From Parasponia andersonii (taxonomy: Eukaryota > Streptophyta > Magnoliopsida > Rosales > Cannabaceae): a stretch of DNA of 64,000 bases. A model generated the notes under the pieces. The model had not been told where the DNA came from, did not search any database, and worked only from the letters and a program-made list of their open reading frames with translations. Below are positions 23,519 to 35,625 of the stretch, piece after piece (position 1 is the stretch's first letter; the number at the start of each line of letters is the position of its first letter). The stretch covers positions 336,031 through 400,030 of the forward strand of contig JXTB01000323.1 of the NCBI GenBank assembly GCA_002914805.1, read 5' to 3'. Position numbers and translations under genes: made by a program.

Positions 23519-24810
23519 GCATTTGGTAATTAGGAAAGTAATTTGGTGCTGTATATTCACTTTGATTGCACAAGAAAACAAATTTTGTATCGATGGCCAA
23601 TTTGAGAATATTCCTCTTTCCCAAAAAAAAAAGGTCCTTATAATTGTGCATCAAATTCTAAATGTCCTGTAAACCCAAATCGGTTCCTTGTCATGTTGTA
23701 GGAACAAATTGTTACATGTCGAAACAGGGACTCTGCCTCGTCACACTTGGATTTGATAATGAGTACATTATAACCAGCCAACATAGTGATTTTATGAACC
23801 ATTGTACTTCTAGATTTTGAACTAGGTTTGATCTTGATTATCCTAAATAACCTTCCTTCCATCAGTTTAAATTCCTTAATGCTGCCGACACCATACTGCA
23901 TGACCTTAAAATAGCTATTGCAAAGCACCAGAAAAACGATTACCTTGGATTAAAAGTTCCCTTTTTTCTGGAGTTATGTTGTTCTCAGCCTCACTGCGGA
24001 TGTGAGTTAGCACATTCAAGAGGGTAACTAACACTGTCAAAAAAGAAAAACAAAAAAAGTAATCTTTGTAAGCAGTTTTGTCTTATGCGAAAAATGTCAA
24101 AAATGGCACAGCCAAATGAATCCCATCATTTTATTGCATACTTAACACCCACTGGATCAGAAAATGGCATCATCACCTTTCAACGCTCTGATCAAGTATG
24201 CGAATATGCTTGCATAGCATGTCACTCTCACACTAATGAGTTCAACTTTTGCATTACATAAGATATACATACATATATATATATATATAGGGACACACTA
24301 TAACATCCAGGGATTTCTTTCTTCTCAACGAGCTCATTGGATGAACAATACCAAATATTTAAGTGAAGGGAAGAATTTCAAAATAGACATTGGTGACCAG
24401 AAGCTATGCGTGCCAACATCAGCACTGATGCCACGAAAAAAAAAATTATATTCTTAATCACCAATTCACCATTCAGGTTGAACATGAGGTTATGTTGACA
24501 TGATTACTTCATAGTACTTTCAACAAAGGATGATCCACACCAACTAGTCAAATTACAGGAAGTACATTTCTAGACTCCTCATGCAATAATTAATTTGTCC
24601 AAGGGTCCATGTAAAATAATGATTGTCATAACTCCACTGCCTGCCGACTACACTCAGATTTTACAGTTAAAAACAAAATAATCATCTCAAAATAGAAAAA
24701 GGGGAAATAGCCGAGATCAAACGTTGATTTCCGAATCAAATAATGAATAAATTTTAGACCTAATTTAAATAAATATTCATTTTCAAATGTTATAATAAAA
24801 TTTTCGGTAC
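23519..24810. other. 3' flank of the LBD gene and intergenic DNA
   Basis: The first 100-200 bases probably hold the LBD 3'UTR. The remainder contains no recognised coding exon. An AT/TA tract lies at about 24270-24290. Minus-strand frames around 23310-23928 overlap the LBD gene or are unsupported. Confidence 0.5.
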
Positions 24811-24930
24811 GTATATTTATATACTAAATATAAAATATTATATACTAAGCATAAAAATTTATATAGAAGATGTATTTATATACCAAATTTAAAATATTAA
24901 ATTCCAAGCATAAAAATTTATATAGAAGAT
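24811..24930. repeat. Tandem duplication of about 60 bp (two copies)
   Basis: Units 24811-24871 and 24872-24930 both run from gtat(at)ttatata to the shared end ataaaaatttatatagaaga. A (CAA)n-like tract, acaacaacaacaacattg, follows at about 24960. Confidence 0.85.
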
Positions 24931-24989
24931 TCTCATATATCATGAATTAAATTAACATCAACAACAACAACAACATTGTTGTGAGGAAA

Positions 24990-25200
24990 CAAGTTCATGC
25001 ACATTGGAAGTTGAAGAATTTGTCGCCTCAAACTCTGTCATTTCCTAGAATAAAATTAAACAGAACTTCAGAATTCGTCAAAAATAAGCTAACAAGAGAA
25101 GGTAAAATCCTCCAATTAACCTTTGAAAGTTTTTGCAACCTCATTCGCAGTAAAGAAACTGAGCCACTCCAGCCACTGGGGACACTGTAAGACAAAGAAC
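24990..25200 (-). other. Exon-like segment downstream of the FGAM synthase pseudogene
   Basis: On the minus strand a strong acceptor-like tract (ctgttctttgtcttacag, ending near 25191) is followed by an open segment reading CPQWLEWLSFFTANEVAKTF. FGAM synthase normally ends before this, and no family could be assigned. It may be an unrelated exon fragment or chance; no confident call is made. Confidence 0.2.
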
Positions 25201-25214
25201 AGGGGGCAAATAAA

Positions 25215-27330
25215 TATTAAAAAGCATTATCACGCCAATAAAGCAGAAATCTCACGAAGAAAACCAACCTCTCAGGAACATCAGTCTCTGAAATTTGGAA
25301 CACTTTTAACCACGGGCATGGACCTTTCTTTTCCACACTCCCCCGCTTGGGATACCAGGGGTATAACCACATTAAGAAACAGCGCTCTGGATGAGGCATC
25401 ATAGCAAGATGCCTCCCATCTGGTGAACAAAGAGCAGCAATTCCTAAAGGAGAGCCATTTTGATTAAACGGATACTGCTCCATCTCACTGCCATCATCTT
25501 CACAGTATCTTGTTGGGTCCAAATTCGAATGAAGCACTAAATCGAAAACACTGTCATCAGGGAAATATGCTCTTCCCTCACCATGAGCAGCCCACACCCC
25601 CCAATGTACGACCCTTCATTCCTTTAAGCGTTATAGCTAGTGAGTCTTTTATTGTCACACTTATTGTGGATGAATCTTGGCTGTGACGGATCCCCTCCAA
25701 GACCCATGAACGCTACCAACTCGGGGACCCGGAATCCATCCCAACAGAGCCCTAAGCTCACAGCCATGTGTCAATGCCAAGACTAAATGTGTCAAGGACA
25801 TCAGTATAACTGAATCCACCAACAAATACCACTCCCCCGAAATCATCCAGGGAGATTGATCCATTCAGAAGGTCTGACATAGTCGGATCCCATGGCTCAA
25901 AAGCAGCAGCGTAAAATGCAGCAACCATTTCTCTATCTCCACTGCTCCCTTCTTCTCGAATTACTGCCACCTTTGGTTTTGATGTTGCATTCACATATTT
26001 GTCATCTACGAAGGAAGGAGTGAAGGACAACCTCCATGAGGGTTCCTGCCTAACTTTCAACCCCTATTTCTCTTTATCAACACAAGAATCTAACCTTTGA
26101 AACATTTTTCACTCGAATCTGGTTTCCTCCCACGAGTCCCTAAGGGAAGAGGTTTTCTCATTCAAATGAGACAACCCATCGATCTTCAATTCGACTGTGG
26201 GCTCTGAACTTACTTGTCCAACAATGTTGGCAGATATGCCTTCGCTAGTTAACTTCCCCATAACAATATCCAAGTTTTTTGAGCTTACCTCGATAATTAG
26301 ACCAAGTTCTTCTGCAAAGAGTGTTTGAAAGAGGCTCTTCCCAGGTGAATTCAAGTCTAAACAAAATACCACAGTTCCCAGCCAATGCCACCTCTAGGGC
26401 AAATGTCATTAGCCCACCATCAATGATGTCATGACCAGCAGAGATAAGTTCATCTTCAAGAAGGACCTGAGTGCAGTAAAAAACTCTCTTAAGATAAGGA
26501 ACGTCATCAAGGTCAGGACAATAGTCCCCGGCTTGGTCAAAAACTTGAGCAAGAGCAGATCCACCTAACCGGCGCTTTCCTTTCGCCAAATCAAATGTGA
26601 AGTAGCACACCATCATCTCCTAACTTTAAATCCGGGGTAGTTGTTTTCGTTATGTCAGGACAAGTAACATAGACACTGATTACAAGATTTCCAGGAGCCT
26701 TAACAACCTCACCTCCAGCATGGGCTGCCATTGACAGACTGTCCTTCCCCCCATCAATAGCAATACCAAGTTCCATCATAGCTTCCGAAAGAGCATTAGC
26801 AGCATCGTACATAGCAGCTCCTTCCCCACCANCAAGCGAAGTCACCTTCGCCCAAAGAAGATCAGTGAGTGCTTCTCCAAAAGCCAATCTTGCCATTGAT
26901 TTTGGATTCGGCAAACCTTTGATTGGCTGCTCCCCAGTGGAACATGCACCTCCGGTAGAGTCAGTATAAGTATGAGCAATGACTGCAACATCAGAAAGAG
27001 TAACTTGCATCCATAGAAATGCAAAAGGTCTTGCTCCTGACAAATATACAGCACCCCCCATATCTCTAACACAGACATACATTACAGTTTCCACCAGCTC
27101 CCTGATCACGAATGCCGATGATGGGGTTATTATCCTCCATCTCAATGCAGGCACAAACTACAACTTACAATTTTTGTGCCATCTGGGCATCTCCATACCA
27201 TGCTGTACAGCATTAAAAATCAAGCTCTGCATCATACCGGCCGCTGACCATGCTTGATGGAGCCCCACCTCCCATTCCAATACCATATGCTGGGCCTCTA
27301 ATCAGGCTATCCTTGCAATTCAATGAACCA
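25215..27330 (-). pseudogene. Phosphoribosylformylglycinamidine (FGAM) synthase pseudogene
   Basis: The minus strand carries fragments of plant FGAM synthase (PurL/PUR4), the glutamine-dependent fourth step of purine synthesis. From 27325 down: GPAYGIGMGGGAPSSMVSG; then after a deletion VTLSDVAVIAHT, STGGAC and GEQPIKGL; LGIAIDGGKDSLSMAA; KGKRRLGGSALAQVF; SAGHDIIDGGLMT; PKVAVIREEGS-GDREM; VFVGGFSYTDVLD; and the end GSPLGIAALCSPDGRHLAMM with PHPERCFLMW. At least five frame changes separate them. About 150 residues are missing before VTLSDVAV, about 16 after WAKVTSL, and about 30 between DVLD and TFSLG. The glutaminase nucleophile motif GICNGC is destroyed, while the HPE motif survives. It is not functional. 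Whether it is a retrocopy or a decayed duplicate is open. Confidence 0.93.
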
Positions 27331-28129
27331 ACACTTCTGGGACGCGAAATCACGCCCCAAAGCGGATTCGATTTTCGAACACGAGAATTGCAAAGAAAAA
27401 CAACATTCTGCCCATGTATATGTATTCCCCGAAATCAAAATAGTGGGGAAAACAAAATTTAGCTCCGCACGACCAAAATGCAATAAAAATTCTTTTGGAT
27501 GAAGAAAAAGAAAAAGAAAAAAAAAATCAGACCCATCAAAGCAAATTCAACATACTTGCAAGAATTCAGAAGCTGTGATTTCTCGGAACACAGCCTCTCT
27601 CTCTCGACCTGTAAGAACAATTAGTCAAATTAATCTTAAAGAAATTGACTTAAAACGAAAATCCCAGAAATTTTCCTTCAAAAACAAACAGAATAACCAA
27701 CCAAAAAAAAAAAAAAAGAGAAAAGGATTCAAACTCTTTCAAAGTAGTTTTAGTATCAGAATTTGATACTGAGACAGAGCTTATAAATACCAGTTTTCAA
27801 ACTTATATTTTTATCAATATCTGTTTTTTAATTTCTATTTTATAAATATATATTTTTATATTCTTAAGAAATATAGATAGAGATGAAATGTATGCCGTAA
27901 TCTATATTTGAAGTATAANTATTTTATATATAAAATATACACTTTATGAATAAAATTTTATATTATAAGGATGGATCATTCATATTTTACATACGAAATA
28001 TAAACCATAAAAATGAGTAATTTTGAAAGAAAAATTGAAAACAAATATTTATGAAAATAAGTTTTAAAACCGAATATTAAACATCAATTTATTTCTTTTT
28101 TTTCTCTAGAAATTTTTATTTATTCCAAA
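27331..28129. other. Intergenic DNA, no gene recognised
   Basis: Purine-rich stretches near 27500 and 27700 and very AT-rich DNA from 27780 onward, with one N at 27919. No recognisable coding sequence. Confidence 0.55.
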
Positions 28130-28690
28130 GCAACAATTTTAGTAGTTTGGAATTTGAAACGAAACCTTCGTGATATAATATATTTGAGACCAATTAAAAA
28201 GTAATTAAACCTTCTTTTTCAACACAACTTGATTGTTTAGTTTGAAGACTAAGCTTCAGAATGTGAACATGTGAAGTAAAGCTTGTTATATTTATGTACA
28301 TATGTTGTTTAAAAAAAAAAAAAAAAATGAACCCTCTATGCTGAAGCTGTTCTTTCACGTGTATTTTAAATTTATCAAGGATATCAATGGGACAAGGCAA
28401 GGCTAGTTTCATATTTCATATTTATCCTAAACATCATTTCCACGTCTCATCCTCAGTCCTCACACTTGTAACCGACCGCTTATCTAGTACTGAGGTAGTT
28501 TCGAGACATCTCCATAGGAGATATTAAGTTCTCCATCACCTTATTTTTATTTAGAGAAAAATTCCATCTCAAAGACAATAACAATTTATACATTAACTTT
28601 GTACGAAAATTTTCATTAGATCTAGATCAATGTGGTGTGCGGTACCAACAGCTCAAACCTCTAGAATTTCCATCACTGATTAAGTTTATG
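28130..28690. repeat. Duplicated non-coding block, copy A (left part)
   Basis: This segment closely matches 32625-33290. Shared phrases include gaagactaagcttcagaatg, tgtacatatgttgttt, gcttatctagt, ttctcc and gtggtgtgc(g/t)gtacca, in the same order and orientation. The match resumes at 29470-29640 after an inserted foldback element. It contains no conserved reading frame; gatgtctcc/ggagat palindromes (ctccataggagat) are conserved in both copies. Confidence 0.85.
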
Positions 28691-29470
28691 ATTAATTACA
28701 TAAAAATACCCACTTTAACTTTTTTACAAAAAAGTATCCTAATTTTGAATTTTTGCAAATTAGTAATCTTATTTTTAAAATTCTACAAATTAGTACTCTC
28801 TCATTGTGATTTCTGCAAATTATTACCATTACTTTTGAATTCTGTAAATTAATATCCTAACATTTATAATTTTTACAAATTAATACTCTCAACTTTATTT
28901 TTTTACAAATTAATACTACGAGCAAATCAAAAGATACAAATACCTCTCATTACCTTATTAAAAATATTTATATATTAATATATTATCAAAAAATATTTTA
29001 TAACTACTTTTTTTGGTTAATTGCGAAAAAAAAAACCCAATTTTTCCCTTTCATGTTTCCTTTTTTTTACAATTAACTATTTTTACCTTTTGTTCTAATT
29101 TTTTAATTTTATTTTTTAAATGAAAAGTTAAATAATCTAATACAAATATTTTTTAGAAATTTTATTATTATTTAATAAAATTTTTATTAAGTTAATGAGG
29201 GTTATTACCATCTTTTTATTATTAAAATCAACTAACTGGGCATCAATGATGCAAATTTATAGGAATTTAAAATGTTAGGGTATTAATTTGTAAGAATTTT
29301 AATTGTTAGAATATTAATTTGTAGAATCCAAAAGTAAAAGTATTATTTCACAAAAATTTAAAAGTAATTGTAGTATTTTGCAAAAATTTAAAGTGAAAAT
29401 ATTATTTTGCATAATTTCAAAAAATGAGGTATATTTTACAGAAAGGTTAAAAATGAGGATATTTTGAACA
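28691..29470. mobile_element. Foldback element with tandem-repeat arms, inserted in copy A
   Basis: The left arm (about 28691-28920) is a chain of units about 35-40 bp long, of the type tttttacaaattagtactct. The right arm (about 29255-29470) is a chain of the inverse type, gtattaatttgtaagaattt. The outer ends also match as inverted repeats: aaaatacccactttaact on the left, and aaaatatcctcatttttaac on the minus strand at the right. The centre is AT-rich without coding sequence. The duplicated block at 32.6-33.6 kb lacks this element. Confidence 0.75.
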
Positions 29471-29650
29471 TGCATTGATCTAGGAAGCTGTTGTTCGTAA
29501 TTTTAATAAATAAAAACGGTTAACTTGACTGCAAAATATTCAACCACTTTCGAAAGTGTCAAATATATGAATTGCAGGCTGACTCTTACAATAATAAAAG
29601 TGAAATATGGGCATAGGTAAATTTTTTTAAAATACTAAGAGAGTAAATGG
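29471..29650. repeat. Duplicated non-coding block, copy A (right part)
   Basis: It matches 33485-33645: gttgttcgtaattttaa, then aattgcagg(c/t)tgactctt and a shared run of T and A. It confirms that the foldback element interrupts an older duplicated unit. Confidence 0.8.
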
Positions 29651-29703
29651 TAGGTAGAGCATTAAATATTCTTCCCTCTCTCTCCATAATCCGTGACCAC
29701 TTT

Positions 29704-29821
29704 TTTTTTTGTACTTTCGTTCTCTCTCTCTTTTTCTTCTTCTTCTTCTTCTTCTCTTCAAAGATCAGAGATTTTGTTTCCATCTCTAGAGGAATATAAA
29801 AATCCTGAACAGTTAATATGA

Positions 29822-29872
<51 letters not shown>
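29704..29872. repeat. Pyrimidine tracts and (CT)n microsatellite
   Basis: A poly-T plus (TTC)n tract lies at about 29700-29758, and an uninterrupted (CT)n tract of about 24 units at about 29825-29872 ends in gtgtgt. The apparent open frame on the minus strand here (Arg-Glu repeats) is an artefact of the simple repeat. Confidence 0.95.
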
Positions 29873-29878
<6 letters not shown>

Positions 29879-30129
29879 TAATAGTTATGCTTTTCAACAA
29901 CTATTTAACTATTTTGTAAAAAAAACTCAACTAGAAAGATAGAAGGATTATATTAGGGAGTTATTTGGATTTTGAATATAAGTAATAAAGTTTTGTTCAA
30001 CATTAGTTATTTATGGTTGATATTGAGTGAGTAATATTTGAATGAGAACCATACTATTGATCCAGATATTATTATGCTAAAAATTCCATATTTTGATATA
30101 TTCATTATCTTCTTAATGTCTTATAAATC

Positions 30130-31420
30130 TCGTTGTGACGGTGTAGGTCAAACTGATGTTGACGTACGTTCAAGACTAACTTGACCTTAGGTAAAACATT
30201 TTATTGACCTTTGGCCAACATTATATTGAATCAATTGGTAGGGACTCAGTCAAGTGAAATATTAATGTTGTGGCAATCCAGGACACAACAGATTGACTTG
30301 TCGTAATCTTATTCCATTTCGTAGTACAATTAGTGAATCTTCAGACTGTCCTATAAGAATAGGACAAAAGGATCTTGATTTTGAATCAAGAAACACTTGT
30401 CTTAGGAGTAAAAAGTTATTAATTTGGGGTCAAACAATTCTTGAAATAAAGGCAAGAAATTATTGACTTGGGATCAAAATGTTCTTGACCCGAGGTAAAA
30501 AAAAAAATATTGACTTAAGAAAAGAAGTGCTTGATTTAGAGTCAACAATATTTTCAGTAGGAATCATAAAGTGTATATATAAAATTTAGTCATGCTGTTA
30601 TATGTGATGTGTTCTTAAATTTATAAATTGAAATTTATTGACCTTATATCAAGATTTTCTTATCTAGGGTCAAAAATTTTATTATACTTTGTTTTCTAAT
30701 TCATTAATTAGGTTAAGAAAGTAATGACCCTCATGTCAAGATTTTCTTAATTGGGGTCACAATCTTTTTAATCGAAAACTTGAATATAATTTTATATACT
30801 TTTCAATTCAAAAACATTCTTGACCTTGGGTCAAGTAATATTTGATGTAGAGTCAAGATAATTTTGACCTAGAGTCAAGATAACCCTACATAATGTCAAG
30901 TTTCGCTTGATTTGTAGTAATAAATAAAGTCTTTATCAAATGCAATGAATTTTATTGAAATATTTACTAAATAAATGAGTTTTGACAAAATGATAGTCAT
31001 TAAATATACCAAAAAATATTATTAAAAACTAGATATTATACAATAACAATAGAAACCACAAGCCCAAAAAAAAAAAGTAATTGTTTGAACCATAATTAAA
31101 ATAAAATATTATTTTTGCTTCCCTAAATTGGGTCACTCCTATCAGTCACTTTCATCATAATTCTTATATTTCTGTAATGCATGATAATACAACTCACATG
31201 TAAGCTTATGACGGAATTATTCCATTCTTTCGACATCAGAAACTCAGTATATTTGATGATAAATATATCACAGTCTCAACTGAACAATAACAAAATATAA
31301 AGTTAAATAAAACAATAATATTAATTGAGGGTTAAGTGATACATGATCCTAAGTCAATAAGATCTTGACTATGGTCAAGAATCACTTGGCTTGGGTCAAG
31401 ATCATCTTGACCTCTACTCA
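30130..31420. repeat. Field of degenerate TTGACC/GGTCAA palindromic units
   Basis: About twenty or more copies of short palindrome-like units, such as cttgaccttgggtcaagt (30821-30838) and tcttgactatggtcaaga (31363-31380), are scattered at 20-60 base spacing, denser at 30170-30900 and 31350-31420. The half-site TTGAC is also the WRKY W-box core. No coding sequence is visible. Such short direct and inverted repeats resemble the subterminal repeats of En/Spm (CACTA) transposons, but no clean CACTA terminus was found; cttgatttgtagtaataa near 30910 is only a weak candidate. Confidence 0.6.
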
Positions 31421-32624
31421 GGATGAAAATAAAGAATACCCAATACAAATTTAGTCTATAATTACTATTAACAAAACTGACACGGGTCAAAAATTGTACG
31501 TTAATGACTAACAACAAATACTCATACCAAATCAATAATAATTCTACTAACAAAATCCTAAAAAGGAAAAATTTTCACCAAAATCAGAAATTATATCAGT
31601 CGATGAAGTCAAGATAGATTTTTTCTTAACATACAATCTCAAAAAAAATATATATGTTTTGTTATTAAATATAAAACCAATGTTTTATTCCTCTGTTGGA
31701 CCAATATTCGCCTATTTCTCCTTCAAATTGATAAGATTTTCATCTTGGATATCAAACTTCGACACTAAAGTCTTTGTCAGTGACTTTGACGATGTATATT
31801 TTTCTTTCTTTTCAACGATGTAGACACTGAAATTTTCTTAAAGGATGACTTTTTATCTTCGGTTGAATAAGTTTTAGCCATTACATGTGTTTCAAAGTTC
31901 CTTGAGAAAAAAATATGAAGAAAATGAAGAAGTAAGCGGAGAGGGTATTAAGCTTAAAGTAGTTTTGAGAGATTTTTACATAGTTTTGAATTCATATTTG
32001 AAAGGTTTATTTTCAGAGGAAATTGAGACAAAAGAGAGAAATGGTGAGAAAAGAGACAGAGAGATAAATTTTATAGAAAAGTGTAGGAATATGTTAAATT
32101 CAGATAAGATCATATCAGGTCATGTCTGGGATTAGGCTGAGGACACTTTGAGTTATTTAGCTCTTGTGGGTCCTATTTTTTATTCTTAAAAAATCTTATC
32201 TAACAAATCGATTCTAAAAAGGTCAAATGGAGCTCTACTAGTTCGATCTATATCCTTTTCTTGTGTTTTTTACGTTTTCCTCTTTTCTTTATTTTATTTC
32301 TCTAGTAATTTTTATTTATTTATCGGAAACGAAAGGATTTTGCACTGGTTAATTTCATCCTTATGGTATTCACCTTTTTTTTTCAAAAAAAAAAATGTAT
32401 TCTTCTATTGAAACTTAAGCTCCACGTCAGTCCATTTTCAACAATTTTCTTTGTTAACATAATCTTCCAGAGAAATGAAATGCACTGAACTAAAGTTTTT
32501 TCGAAATTTTGATAAAATTATGAGTTTGAAATTACTCTACCCTTAAATACTTAATAATTTTAGTGCAATATGCCTTCAAGAATTAATAAATGACAATTTT
32601 AAAAATTTTAAGTACCAAAACAAG
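31421..32624. other. Intergenic DNA, no supported gene
   Basis: An 82-codon plus-strand frame at 31887-32135 has a lysine/glutamate-rich translation with no recognisable domain. No other candidate is visible. Confidence 0.45.
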
Positions 32625-33645
32625 AATTTAATAGTTTGGAAATTGAAATGAAACCTTCGTGAAGTAATATTTTTGAGAACAATTAAAGTAATTAAACCTT
32701 CTTTTTCAACATAACTTGATTGTTTAGTTTGAAGACTAAGCTTCAGAATGTGAACATGTGAAGTTAAACTTGTTTATGTACATATGTTGTTTGAAAAAAG
32801 AAAAAAAAAAAAAAAAAAAAAAGAAAGAAAGAAAGAAAGAAAACCTTTATGCTGAAATTGCTCTTTCCCATGCACCCCTTCTTACTGCCTTGCCGTACAT
32901 TTTTAATATATCAAGAATGTCAATGGGGCAAGACAAGGCTAGTTTTCATATCTCATATTCTTCCGAAACATCATCCCCGCATCTCAATCTCAATCCTCAC
33001 ACCTTTTTTTTTTTTTTTTTTTTCTTTGATGGAACCGCTTATCTAGTGTTGAGGCGGTTTCGAGAAGTCTCCATCGGAGATAGTAAGTTCTCCAAAACCA
33101 TCTTGATATTTTTATTTAGAGAAAACACCATCTCAAATACAACAACAATTTATACATTATCTTTGCACAACCAATAATGTATGTCGACAAAAATCTCATT
33201 AGTTTTATCTCAAGGTAAATTTTCCACTAGATCCAGATTACTGTGGTGTGCTGTACCAATAACTCAAACTCCTAGAATTTCTCTCGCTAACTAAGGTTAC
33301 TTTTACTTTAAAGAGTAAAGATTGAAATATTAAAATTTTACACCAAAAATTTATATTAATAATAGGATAATGTGGTCCTACTTAAAAAAAAAAGAATTAA
33401 AATAAATATCATTTTATATAATATAAATTTTTAATATAAGATATTAATATCATGTATTATTCTATCCGAAAATGCACCGACTTAAGAAGAAGTTGTTCGT
33501 AATTTTAACAAATAGAAACGAACGATTAATTTGACGGGAAAATATTCTTCCACTTTTAAAAGTATCAAATATATTAATTGCAGGTTGACTCTTGTAATAA
33601 TAATAGTGAATATAGGGTGTGGGTGATTTTTTTTAAAATATAGAG
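32625..33645. repeat. Duplicated non-coding block, copy B
   Basis: It matches copy A (28130-28690 and 29471-29650) in the same orientation about 4.5 kb away. Between the two matching parts, 33295-33480 holds a different AT-rich filler instead of the foldback element. Poly-A (about 32800-32820) and poly-T (about 33005-33022) runs have expanded relative to copy A. Confidence 0.85.
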
Positions 33646-33689
33646 GGTTCTAATAAAAAAATAAGATAAAAGTTTTAGTCAATGGCACG

Positions 33690-33831
33690 ATGTTGTTTTA
33701 AGATTGTAGTCTTATATAGGATAATACTAAGTATACTTTAGCTAGTTTATCAAAACTTTTATGTTGTTTTAAGATTGGAGTCTTATATAGGAAAATACTA
33801 GCTATACTTTAGCTTGTTTATCAAAATTTTT
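33690..33831. repeat. Tandem duplication, period 71 bp (two copies)
   Basis: Both copies begin atgttgttttaagattg and include agtcttatatagga-aatact and ctttagct(a/t)gtttatcaaa. Copies start at 33690 and 33761 and differ at a few positions only. Confidence 0.9.
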
Positions 33832-35620
33832 ATACTTAATATATGTGACAGTTAATATATGTGGCAGGTGAGTTATCACTATATAATTAATGTATTAAAA
33901 TTTATCATAAATAAATTTAATATCATTCACGGTAATAACTCACTTATTCTATTGAATTATAACAACTCACTCTTAATAAATTAGTTAGGATATATATATA
34001 TTTATATATATATATAGATAATGCTTGGGTCCTAATTCCAATTATGTATCAAATTTTTAATATAATTCATATAATATGTGATTGATCACCACTTAGTTGG
34101 TAATAATATTAAATTTATATCTGGTTAGTTTAATATACTAACTGAATGGTAACAATCCGCGTAATACATTTATTGTTACAAAAAAATTGGTAAATAGTTT
34201 TATATATATATATATATATAGACATGTCCAAACAACCTTCAGCATGGTTCCAAAAACTTCATTACTTCCAAATATATATATATATTTTTTAAAAAAGGAC
34301 TCATACCGGTCTTAAATGCTCATAAATTGGTATATGTGATTCGAAAATTTAAATCAAACCAAAATAAAATTATATCTTGTAATACCATTCACGATCCCTA
34401 CCCTCTTTTTATCTCTCTCAAAAACTTCGTCTTCTTCTTCAACAATCTTTCTAACACTATTTCTATGTCGCTAGAGAGGGAGATCAAATCCCTTTTCGTT
34501 AGGATTTTTTTTCTTTTTTTCTTTTCCCTTTCAATAATTATTCCGTTAGTGTGAATGTCTTCGTTCAGAAATTTATTCTTATAGAAATTTTGTCCTATCA
34601 GATTTCATATTTATATAGATTTTATTTGTTTTGTTAATCATCCTATCAGATTTTAGATTTATAAATTTTCTTTAATTTTTATTTATCTTATGTATTTTTT
34701 TTTTTCTAAAGTTCAAATCTTGACGAAATTCAATATAAACATTGTACAATTTACAAAGATGAAATCTATCAGAGTTAATACTACACTTCGAAATGATGAA
34801 TATCTAAAATATCTAAATCCTGTGGCATATTTGAGATTTACTGTTTGCATGATAAAAATCAATTTCAAAATTATATTAGGTATGGTAAACTTCTCTAATA
34901 GTATGTCTAATAATATTACTAGTTATATAAACTCTTTGTTTAGAGATAGCGATCATTGTTCTTGTCGTTTTATCTTTCATCCTGAAAATATTAGTTTTTT
35001 CTATGATAATGGTTTTGTTTGTTTCGTAATTCAGAAATTTCTATTTGTATTGCTCGTATTATAGTAATTTATTTATTTTAATGATAAATTTTTTTTTAAT
35101 TACCTTCAAAAAAAATTATATCTTGTAATCAAATGGCACTAATATGAGGAAGTTGGTTAATTTAATTTTTGTTTAAGAGAGAGAAACATCTATTAAAGTA
35201 TTGTTTCAACGCGTCGAAGGGATTTAGCAGCTACCTTTTTCTTCATCATGTCTCTGAGTCCTCCCTATCAGGATCTTCACATTTTGACTCTACTAAAGAT
35301 CTAGGTCTTTATCTGGTTAGACTTCTCATTTTTGTTTTTCTATATTAATTACCTTGCTCTATATAAAAATAGGCACTAACCATAGACCTATAATAGTTTA
35401 TCTCAATCAATTCTAAATATGTGACTTAAATCTCTTTTCATTTTGATTCGTATAGTTACTTCTTAGATTTTAAACTTTCACCGAGTCTTTTTATTATTTT
35501 TTTTTTCGTGCAATAAATTTTTCAAGAAAAAACAACACCATATGCTCCTTTTTAATCCACGTGTCAATGAATATCTCATTTTCATTTTATTAAAAAAATA
35601 TTCTTTTTTAAGTTTTAATA
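33832..35620. other. Intergenic DNA, no supported gene
   Basis: AT microsatellites occur near 33990-34015 and 34200-34220. A 124-codon frame at 34690-35064 has no recognisable motif and a composition like its surroundings. It is noted but not called a gene. Confidence 0.45.
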
Positions 35621-35625
35621 ATTAT

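Noticed and set aside
30890..30925. CACTA transposon terminus ending in ttgtagtaa
   Set aside because: The canonical end is TTGTAGTG with a 3-bp duplication; neither could be shown, and similar palindromes continue beyond this point.
31887..32135. 82-codon lysine/glutamate-rich frame
   Set aside because: Purine-rich composition explains it; there is no domain, and no splice or promoter evidence.
32758..33177. 139-codon frame in the duplicated block
   Set aside because: It runs through poly-A and poly-T tracts and is not conserved in the other copy.
34690..35064. 124-codon plus-strand frame
   Set aside because: No family resemblance, start in a poly-T tract, and composition equal to the surroundings.
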